Source: Nitriliruptoraceae bacterium (lineage in GTDB: Bacteria; Actinomycetota; Nitriliruptoria; Nitriliruptorales; Nitriliruptoraceae). From it: DNA of 15,267 nt. The first letter of the stretch is position 1. Each line of letters begins with the position of its first letter. The notes beneath the pieces are model-generated. The model was not told the DNA's origin. It worked only from the letters and a program-made list of their open reading frames with translations, and ran no database searches. Location of the stretch: assembly GCA_007121975.1 (NCBI GenBank), contig SKJO01000446.1, positions 1 through 15,267 of the forward strand. Direction: 5' to 3'. The translations under genes and the position numbers were made by a program. Shown piece by piece: positions 1 to 6,544 of the stretch.

Positions 1-1
1 C

Positions 2-268
2 TACGTGGGCGACGGGCCCCAGTCCCGAGAGCGGTTCGCAACGCCGCTGCGACCCCCAGCCGGCTGCGACGGTGGCCGTCCTCGGTGGTCGACGATCCGG
101 GCCGGCACGGACCATGAAGCGCACGAGGACCTGCCGTGGTGGTCCTTCCTGCTGATCGGACCCGTCGAAGAGCTCGGCGGATGCGGCGTCGCGCTGTCGA
201 TGCTGGAGCACCAGTTCGGCCCACGGTAGGCCGGCGGGGTCCTCGGCGTCATCCGGGCGCTTCGGCAC
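2..268 (-). CDS. Possible hypothetical protein, 3' part beyond the left edge
   Basis: On the minus strand a frame is open from 610 down to the window edge without a stop. A GTG at 268-266 is preceded by GGGAGGT (275-281 on the plus strand as acctccc) at good spacing, so it is the best-supported start; an ATG at 472-470 and GTGs at 352 and 346 are alternatives in the same frame. The visible protein begins VPKRPDDAEDPAGLPW and has an acidic, hydrophilic first 50 residues typical of a real protein. Coding character weakens below about position 116, where arginine and proline dominate, so a frameshift or a spurious frame is possible. The plus strand in the same codon register (5-229) is also open, so strand assignment is not certain. 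I do not recognise a family. It would be divergent from the operon starting at 645. Confidence 0.35.
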   Translation of the reverse strand, partial: MPKRPDDAEDPAGLPWAELVLQHRQRDAASAELFDGSDQQEGPPRQVLVRFMVRAGPDRRPPRTATVAAGWGSQRRCEPLSGLGPVAHV

Positions 269-566
269 GTGCCGACCTCCCTGCTGGCCGGAACGAGTGA
301 GAACCTCCAGGGCAGCCTTCTGGTTCCAGTCCTCTTTCGCGTTCACATGCACCCCATCAGGCCTGACGGCCACCCCTGCAACCTGCTGCTGTTCGTCGTC
401 GCAGCCGCCGTCGTCATGAGCGTTGCGTGGCCACGTCGCTCCACCTCCATCGCCATTCAGCGCACCGAGCATCCCAACCTGCGCGTCTTCGATGCCGAAT
501 CGCTCGTCGGGAGTCCGGCCCTCGGTCGACGCGCACCTGCGGGCTCGGGTTGGGCGGAAGATGTCG

Positions 567-595
567 TTGACAACGGTCCGAGTCGTCCGTATACC
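567..595 (+). promoter_or_regulatory. Sigma70-type promoter of the five-gene operon
   Basis: A perfect -35 hexamer TTGACA (567-572) is followed by a 17-nt spacer and TATACC (590-595) as the -10. This matches the housekeeping sigma consensus at ten of twelve positions with ideal spacing, which is unlikely by chance in so GC-rich a sequence. Transcription would begin near 602, leaving a leader of about 40 nt before the GTG at 645. The -10 has C at the usually conserved last T, so strength is uncertain. Confidence 0.6.
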
Positions 596-633
596 TGCGC
601 GGGAGCCGGGTCATTCTCGCGGGTGCACCCGAC

Positions 634-640
634 GAAGGGA
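634..640 (+). promoter_or_regulatory. Ribosome binding site fixing the peptidase start
   Basis: GAAGGGA lies four bases before the GTG at 645. Together with the promoter at 567-595 it argues for the start at 645 and against the upstream in-frame start at 423. Confidence 0.6.
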
Positions 641-644
641 CACC

Positions 645-3200
645 GTGGCGAAACTGGACCCGACGCTCCGGCGAGTGCTCGCCGACCACCGACGGCGCGG
701 CGGTGGCGATCCCACGGCGGGCGGTGGCGCTCCCACGACGGACGCTCCCGACGCCCCGGCCGATCGAACCGCGTCACGGGCAGGTCGACACCAGCCAGGT
801 GACGTCCGGAGGCTGACGACCGACGAGTCCGCGGCGGGTAGCGACGAGGCGGCGCGCGTCCACGTCGCGCTCGAACTGTCGGGCCCGGTCCCGGAACTCG
901 AGGAGCTCGGCTTCCAACCCGTCACGGTGCTCCCGACCTCGACCGGGACCCTGGCGATGGGACCCATGCCGATCGCGCGGTTGGCGGAGCTCGAGGACCT
1001 CCCTGGCATCCTGCGGATCGAGGGCCCGCGGCCACTCGAGGCGGAACTCGACCGGAGCGTGCCCGCGAGCAACGCCACGTCCCTGCCCCTGGGTGGGACG
1101 CACTACGACGGCACCGGCGTCGTCGTCGGCATCGTCGATCACGGGTTCGACCTGCTGCATGCCGGCCTGCGCCGGGGTGACGGGCGCACCAGGATCGCCG
1201 CATTGTGGGACCAGACGGCCGAGACGGGTTCGTCGCCCGGGCTGCCAGACGGCGCACCCGGGGTCGTGCACACCCGAGGGGAGATCGACGGACTGATCTC
1301 CTCCTGGCCGTCCCCGGAGGACGACGACGAGACCCTGCCGATCGACGACCTTCGCAATCCGAAGCACTGGGCTCGGCGGCTGCGCGACCGCGCGGACCAC
1401 GGCACGCACGTCACCGGAATCGCCGGCGGCAACGGCGCCAACCCCGCCGGACCGGCGGCCGGCTGCCGCGCCGCCGACACCTACGTCGGGATGGCCCCGA
1501 ATGCCGACCTGGTCCTGGTGAACGCCGCGACAAGCAGCAGCCACCCGTCGCACGATCCGAGTAGCGACATCACCCTGGTGTATGCGTGCAACTGGATCTT
1601 CACGCGCGAACCGGACGACGAGCGGCGGCCGGCGGTCGTCAACCTCAGCCTGGGCAGCGCGGCAGGACCCCACGACGGCAGCTCCGTGGTCGAACGCGCC
1701 CTCGACGCCCTGCTCGTGACGCCCGAGACACCCAACGCACCAGCGGTGGCACAGCCAGGGCGTGCCATCGTGAAGTCGGCCGGCAACCGGGCGCAGCTCG
1801 AGGGACGAGCCCGGGCAATCGTCCACGGTGACGGATTACCGGAAGAGATCCTGTTCCATATGCGCCCCGACGCGGAACCGGGACTGACCCACCACCTCGA
1901 GGTCTGGTACGACGGCCTCGAGGCGCTGACCACGAAGGTCGTCTACCAAGGCCGGCTCGGCGACTCCGGGCAGGAAAGCGAAGAGGTCGCGCCCGCCAGC
2001 GCAGAGAGCTGGGCGCTCACCGTCAACGGACGGACGAGCACGATCGAGATCAGCGAGCAGGAGGTAGGCGTCAACGGCTCCCGTCAGATCTCGGTGGCCA
2101 TCAGACCTCCCCCGACTGCCACGGTCAGCCACCGGCCACCGCCGGGCATCTGGAAACTGTCGCTGACGAACCCGAGCTCGAGCGGCGTCACCGTCGACGC
2201 GTGGATCCACCACCCCCAGGATGGCCTGTCCTTCATCGCCGTCCACGAGCAGAGCACCACGATCACCCATCCGGGAACGGCACACGAGATCATCACCGTC
2301 GGTTCCTACGCCCCGCCCGGCGCGATCAGCCCGGGCAGCATCGAACACCTCGCCGCGTCATCGAGCCGAGGTCCCGACCGGCTGGGTCGCCAGAAGCCGG
2401 AGCTCGTGGCCCCCGGCGTCGGCATCACCTCGGCGGTTTCCGGCGAGCGTCGGCGCACCCTGTGCTGCTCCTGGTACGAGGGGGCGTATCGGAGCAAGTC
2501 CGGGACCAGCATGGCCGCTCCGCACGTGACTGGGGCGGTGGCGCTGCTCTTCCAGGCCGATCCGACCCTCGACGCCCGGCAGGTTCGCCAGGCCCTGATC
2601 GACAGCGCACGCCTTCCGCAGGGCATGAGCGCCGACGACCTACCCGACGCTGGATGGGGACACGGCATCCTCGATGTCGGAAACGCCCTCGCCTCGCTGC
2701 CCGAACCACCGGCCGGAGGTGGGGACGACCAGGTCGACGCCCAACAACTCCAACCTGCGGCACCTAGGGAACCGGTCCGACGATCTGAGCAAGATCCCCG
2801 GCTCGGGCTTCCCTCCTTCGGTACGGCCCTGGCACAGCTGCACCGGCAGCTGGCCGACGACCCCGCCGGTCGGACCTGGGCGCTCATCGCCAGCCGGCAC
2901 ATCAGCGAGATCCGCCGAGTGCTGCGTCGTTCACGCCCGGCGGCCCGCTGCTGGCACCGGCTCGCCCTGCCGGAAACGCTGGCTGCCCTGGCGCAGGTGG
3001 CGGTCACGGGACACACCGCCCTGTCCTTGGAAGCACCGCCGGACGCTGACCGGTGGCGCGATGGTCTGCTGGAGGAACTCGACAAGCACGGCTCGCCGGC
3101 GCTGCGACGTGACCTCGCGCGCCATGGGGACCTGCTGCGCTCGACGCATCCGGGAGTGCTGGCGGTCGTGCTCGACGAACGAGGGCGTCAAGCCGTATGA
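645..3200 (+). CDS. Subtilisin-like S8 family serine peptidase with large insertion
   Basis: An 851-aa endopeptidase of the subtilase (S8) family. Residues about 70-145 look like an inhibitor I9-type prodomain, ending in LDRSVPASNA. The catalytic set is complete: Asp165 (GIVDHGFD), His252 (DHGTHVTGIAGG), oxyanion Asn381 (KSAGN) and Ser622 (SGTSMAAPHVTG). Some 240 residues separate Asn381 from Ser622, against roughly 65 in subtilisin. This insertion includes beta-rich sequence around LEVWYDG and recalls the jelly-roll insertion of CspA/B/C-like subtilases. Residues about 720-851 form a helical tail (SRHISEIRRVLRR, CWHRLALP, DKHGSPALRRDL). There is no signal peptide or membrane segment, so it may act in the cytoplasm or leave by a non-Sec route. 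The GTG start was chosen for its ribosome binding site and because the promoter lies inside the longer frame. The stop overlaps the next start (ATGA). Inferred role: maturing proteins of its own operon. Catalytic assignment is firm, substrate unknown. Confidence 0.93.
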   Translation: MAKLDPTLRRVLADHRRRGGGDPTAGGGAPTTDAPDAPADRTASRAGRHQPGDVRRLTTDESAAGSDEAARVHVALELSGPVPELEELGFQPVTVLPTSTGTLAMGPMPIARLAELEDLPGILRIEGPRPLEAELDRSVPASNATSLPLGGTHYDGTGVVVGIVDHGFDLLHAGLRRGDGRTRIAALWDQTAETGSSPGLPDGAPGVVHTRGEIDGLISSWPSPEDDDETLPIDDLRNPKHWARRLRDRADHGTHVTGIAGGNGANPAGPAAGCRAADTYVGMAPNADLVLVNAATSSSHPSHDPSSDITLVYACNWIFTREPDDERRPAVVNLSLGSAAGPHDGSSVVERALDALLVTPETPNAPAVAQPGRAIVKSAGNRAQLEGRARAIVHGDGLPEEILFHMRPDAEPGLTHHLEVWYDGLEALTTKVVYQGRLGDSGQESEEVAPASAESWALTVNGRTSTIEISEQEVGVNGSRQISVAIRPPPTATVSHRPPPGIWKLSLTNPSSSGVTVDAWIHHPQDGLSFIAVHEQSTTITHPGTAHEIITVGSYAPPGAISPGSIEHLAASSSRGPDRLGRQKPELVAPGVGITSAVSGERRRTLCCSWYEGAYRSKSGTSMAAPHVTGAVALLFQADPTLDARQVRQALIDSARLPQGMSADDLPDAGWGHGILDVGNALASLPEPPAGGGDDQVDAQQLQPAAPREPVRRSEQDPRLGLPSFGTALAQLHRQLADDPAGRTWALIASRHISEIRRVLRRSRPAARCWHRLALPETLAALAQVAVTGHTALSLEAPPDADRWRDGLLEELDKHGSPALRRDLARHGDLLRSTHPGVLAVVLDERGRQAV
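700..741 (+). repeat. In-frame 21-bp tandem repeat in peptidase linker
   Basis: Two adjacent 21-bp copies (700-720 and 721-741) differ at two positions. They encode GGGDPTA followed by GGGAPTT in the low-complexity, glycine-, alanine- and proline-rich linker between the N-terminus and the prodomain-like region. This looks like a simple slippage duplication that keeps the frame. Confidence 0.75.
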
Positions 3201-6200
3201 CCACCGGACCCGGCACCCCCGACCTGCTGGCCCGCGAGCTCGGAGCCGCACTGACTGCCCTCCCCGGGCTGCTCGACGGCGGCCCGGGCGGCTTGCTGGC
3301 CGAGCTCGGACTGCGACCGCCCACCACGGTGCTCGACGACCCCGCCCTGCTCGACGCCACGAACGCGCTCACTGCGGCGGTGGAGCCCCTGCCCGACCAG
3401 GTCGCGGCGCTGTCCGAAGCGATCGCGCTGGGAGACCCCGCCGCGGTGGTCGCTGCCAGCAGTGCACTGATCCCGTCGATCGTGGCGGTCACCACCAACC
3501 TGGGCGCGCTCGCAAGCGCGCTGTCCTCGTCCGCCGCCTCCGTCACCGCCCCGCCGTCGGCCGGGACCTGGCTCGAGCTCGCCGAGGCGCTCCCCCGTCG
3601 GATCCTCGAGCTTCTGGTCGTGGACCATCTCGCGACCCAACGCCCCCGGCTGTTCGCGTGGCTCGAACTGCTCGGCATCGCCGAGCGGGTGGCCGTGGAC
3701 GGTGGCGACCAAACCGACACGCCGCCCTACCTACGTCGCACGGTTCGGCTCGACCGCGCCGCCACCCTGCTCACCGACCCGGACGCCTACGCGCGTGAGC
3801 GGTTCGGCTGGGGCAATGACGACTTCGACGGCATCACGCTGCTCACGGCACTGCACCGTCTCCTGGTCGACCACCTCGAGATCGATGCGATTCTGCTGCT
3901 GCCCGAGGACGACCTCGGGGTGCTCGAGGCCTTCATCGTGGGCCTCGCTGTGGACGACACGAGCCAGCCGCCCTCGCTGGTGGCGAGTCTGCGGGTGCCC
4001 GTCTCCGGGCAGGTGCAACAGCACGTGCCGTTGGAGGAGCCCTGGTCCGCCGTGGTGTCGGCATCGGGGACCGTCGGTGCGGACCTGCAGGCACGCGTGC
4101 TACCGCCGCTCTCCCTCGAGGTCGAGGCTCCCGAGGCCGCCGCGGACCTGAGCCTGCGCATCGAGTTGCGTGCAGAGCGTCCGGACCGAGATCTCGTGGT
4201 GCTCGGCCATGCCGACGGCACCCGGGTGCAGGCTGGGCGGGTCGTCGCGGCTCTCCAGATCGCCGGCTCATGGTCCCACGACGACGAAGGCGTCGTGCTG
4301 CGGCCAAGGGTCGAGTTCGGCCTCGAGCAGGGCCGCGTCATCCTCGGGCTCGGCGACGCGGACGGCTTTCTGGCCAGCGTCCTGCCCGCCGAGCTGGTCG
4401 TGGACCTCGACCTCGACGCCACCTGGGACGAGAGCGGCCTTCGGGTGACCGGCGGGGCCGGGACCCGGCTCGAGCTGCCGCTGCACCTGCAGCTGGGTCC
4501 GGTGAGCCTGCAGCGTCTCGCCCTGTCGCTGAGCGTGTCCGACACCGGTCTGCGCATCGAGGCGCGCGCAACCGCGGCACTCGACCTCGGCCCCATGCAG
4601 GCGGTCGTCGACGGTGTCGGCGCCGCGACGCAACTGGCCATCAGGGACGCCGAGATGGCGCCGATCGACGCGTCCGCGCGGTTCCTCGCGCCCTCCGGGC
4701 TCGGCCTGCACATCGACGCCGGTGCGGTGCGCGGCGGCGGCTTCATCGCCCACGACGAACAAACCGGCCGCTATACCGGCGTCCTGCAGGTCTCGGTGGC
4801 CGACGTCGGGGTCACCGCGTTGGGGCTGCTCGATACGCAGCTGCCCGACGACCAGCCCGGCTATGCCCTGCTGCTGGTCCTGCGGGGACAGTTCCCCGCC
4901 ATCCAGGTCGGTTTCGGGTTCGCGTTGACCGCGATCGGTGGACTCCTCGCCGTCAACCGACGGGTGGATGTCGACGAGCTGCGTGAGCGCTTCGCCACCG
5001 GCACCGTCGGGTCAATCCTCGCGCCCGAGGACCCGATCGCCGACGCAGCGCAGCTGCTGGCCGAACTCGGTGAGGTCTTCCCGGCGGCACCCGGATCGGT
5101 CGTCGTAGGTCCCACGGTGCAGCTGCGTTGGGCCGAGCTCGTCCGTTTCGACCTCGGGCTGTTCTTGGAGCTGCCAACTGCCCGGGTTCTGCTGCTGGGG
5201 TCGGCCAGAGCCGCGATCGACAACCCGGCCGGGAGCCGGCCGCTGCTGCAGGTCCGTGTCGACGTGCTGGGCTTCCTCGACGTGCCCGGACGTCGGCTCG
5301 AGTTCGACGCGGTGCTGGTCGACAGCCACCTGCTCGAAGTCCTCGAGCTGACCGGGGGTGCCGCATTCCGGATGTCGTGGGGCGCCGAGCCCTACGTCGT
5401 GCTCAGCGTCGGCGGCTTCCACCCCCGGTACGAGCCCGCGCCCCTCGCCTTCCCCGCGTCGCTGACCCGGGTTGCCGCGTCGTACCGCGATCCCGGAGCG
5501 GTCGTGTCGCTCCGGCTCGAGGGCTACCTGGCCGTCACCACCAACAGCCTGCAGTTCGGCGGCGCGGTGGAGGCAAGGATCGTCTCCGGACAGCTGACGG
5601 CCCTGGGTCTGCTCCAGCTCGACACCCTGATCACCTTCGTCCCGTTTGCCTTCGAGATCGACTTCCGTGCCTCGTTCGAGGTCCGCTACCGCCAGGTCAC
5701 GCTGGCCGGCATCGAGGTGACGGGGTCGCTGGCGGGTCCCGGGCCGCTGACCTTCAGCGGCAGCTTGACCATCCGGGTGCTGCTGCTCGAGCTGTCGTGG
5801 TCGACGACCGTCACCTTCGGCACCGCGACCGAGCCGGCACTGCCCACCGTCGCCAGCGCACTCGATGCGCTGGTCGAGGAGTTGGAACACCCGGCCAACC
5901 TCTCGGTGAGCGGCGGCGAGGACCGGTTCGTGCAGTTGGATTTGACCGACGGCTCGCCAGGACCCGGCCTGCTGGCCCCGGGCGGCGAGCTGCGCTGGAG
6001 CCAGACGCGTGCACCACTCGATGTCGTACTGGAACGCTTCGAGCGGCACCCGTTGCTGATGCCGGAACGGATCGTCGCCTCGGGTCCCGACGTGACCGGA
6101 ACCACCTGGGAGCACCTCGCCCCCGGCAGTTTCGTCGATCTCGACGACAGCGAGGTGCTCCAGCGGCCGGCCTTCGAGCACCTCGATGCCGGCGTGGTGC

Positions 6201-6532
6201 TCGGCGTCGAGGGGACGCGGGACGGCCGCAACGAGCGGCTTCCAGTAGAGATCGAGACCATCCGCCTCCCGGGCCACGAGGGCGTCGAGGCGGCCGGGAG
6301 TGAGCTGCCGGAGCACGTCCTTCGTGCGACCGACCGCCGTCTCGGCGCTCGACCATCGCCCGGTGAGCCGATGATCGTTGTCGATGCGGTGCCGTGGGCC
6401 GTCGTGGGTGCGGCCGGCGACGTGCAGGCCACCACGACGTCGGCCACGCAGGCCCACCAGACGGCGCGTCACACGCCCGGGAGGTCCGTGGCGGTGGCTG
6501 CCACCGATCTGCTGGCGACCCCCACTTTCTGA
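3197..6532 (+). CDS. Large beta-rich protein, DUF6603-like
   Basis: An 1111-aa protein whose start overlaps the peptidase stop as ATGA, implying translational coupling; GAGGG at 3181-3185 is a weak, distant ribosome binding site. Residues 1-130 are alanine- and leucine-rich helices. Residues about 127-160 (LPRRILELLVVDHL, FAWLELLGI) and a long core of alternating hydrophobic strands follow. Recognisable blocks are GFGFALTAIGGLLAVNRR from 572, the EDPIADAAQLLAEL/GPTVQLRW stretch after it, GGFHPRY at 739-745 and the VPFAFEIDF region, which together match my memory of the uncharacterised DUF6603 family. A C-terminal region (about 890-1111) is extra and includes LAPGSFVDLDDSEVLQRP at 974-991. I see no cysteine and no lysine in the whole protein. 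No signal peptide is visible; 562-588 is strongly hydrophobic. Function is unknown; the amphipathic strand pattern could suit a scaffold or lipid-contacting groove, which is inference only. Confidence 0.88.
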   Translation: MTTGPGTPDLLARELGAALTALPGLLDGGPGGLLAELGLRPPTTVLDDPALLDATNALTAAVEPLPDQVAALSEAIALGDPAAVVAASSALIPSIVAVTTNLGALASALSSSAASVTAPPSAGTWLELAEALPRRILELLVVDHLATQRPRLFAWLELLGIAERVAVDGGDQTDTPPYLRRTVRLDRAATLLTDPDAYARERFGWGNDDFDGITLLTALHRLLVDHLEIDAILLLPEDDLGVLEAFIVGLAVDDTSQPPSLVASLRVPVSGQVQQHVPLEEPWSAVVSASGTVGADLQARVLPPLSLEVEAPEAAADLSLRIELRAERPDRDLVVLGHADGTRVQAGRVVAALQIAGSWSHDDEGVVLRPRVEFGLEQGRVILGLGDADGFLASVLPAELVVDLDLDATWDESGLRVTGGAGTRLELPLHLQLGPVSLQRLALSLSVSDTGLRIEARATAALDLGPMQAVVDGVGAATQLAIRDAEMAPIDASARFLAPSGLGLHIDAGAVRGGGFIAHDEQTGRYTGVLQVSVADVGVTALGLLDTQLPDDQPGYALLLVLRGQFPAIQVGFGFALTAIGGLLAVNRRVDVDELRERFATGTVGSILAPEDPIADAAQLLAELGEVFPAAPGSVVVGPTVQLRWAELVRFDLGLFLELPTARVLLLGSARAAIDNPAGSRPLLQVRVDVLGFLDVPGRRLEFDAVLVDSHLLEVLELTGGAAFRMSWGAEPYVVLSVGGFHPRYEPAPLAFPASLTRVAASYRDPGAVVSLRLEGYLAVTTNSLQFGGAVEARIVSGQLTALGLLQLDTLITFVPFAFEIDFRASFEVRYRQVTLAGIEVTGSLAGPGPLTFSGSLTIRVLLLELSWSTTVTFGTATEPALPTVASALDALVEELEHPANLSVSGGEDRFVQLDLTDGSPGPGLLAPGGELRWSQTRAPLDVVLERFERHPLLMPERIVASGPDVTGTTWEHLAPGSFVDLDDSEVLQRPAFEHLDAGVVLGVEGTRDGRNERLPVEIETIRLPGHEGVEAAGSELPEHVLRATDRRLGARPSPGEPMIVVDAVPWAVVGAAGDVQATTTSATQAHQTARHTPGRSVAVAATDLLATPTF

Positions 6533-6534
6533 CC

Positions 6535-6538
6535 GGAG
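6535..6538 (+). promoter_or_regulatory. Ribosome binding site of the third operon gene
   Basis: GGAG lies six bases before the GTG at 6545 in the 12-nt gap after the second gene. It supports GTG 6545 over the ATG three codons further in at 6554. Confidence 0.6.
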
Positions 6539-6544
6539 ACCTCC

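Larger units (their letters stand above)
269..644. other. Upstream intergenic region with the operon promoter
   Basis: This stretch has no secure gene. On the minus strand the frame of the left-edge ORF stays open up to a TGA at 613-611 and reads in a protein-like way around 356-290 (for example GVHVNAKEDWNQKAALEVL), so a longer N-terminus for that gene or a gene remnant is possible. On the plus strand the frame of the peptidase is open back to 423, but that part is rich in P, S and R and contains the promoter, so I treat it as untranslated. The promoter lies at 567-595 and the peptidase ribosome binding site at 634-640. Confidence 0.5.

Noticed and set aside
5..229. Plus-strand ORF at the left edge ending HQFGPR.
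   Set aside because: It could be the end of a gene entering from the left, but the minus-strand frame in the same register is longer and has a good ribosome binding site; left unresolved rather than annotated twice.
423..644. Upstream extension of the peptidase frame (74 extra residues).
   Set aside because: It contains the promoter, is rich in P, S and R, has no signal-peptide character and lacks a ribosome binding site at 423, whereas 645 has one.
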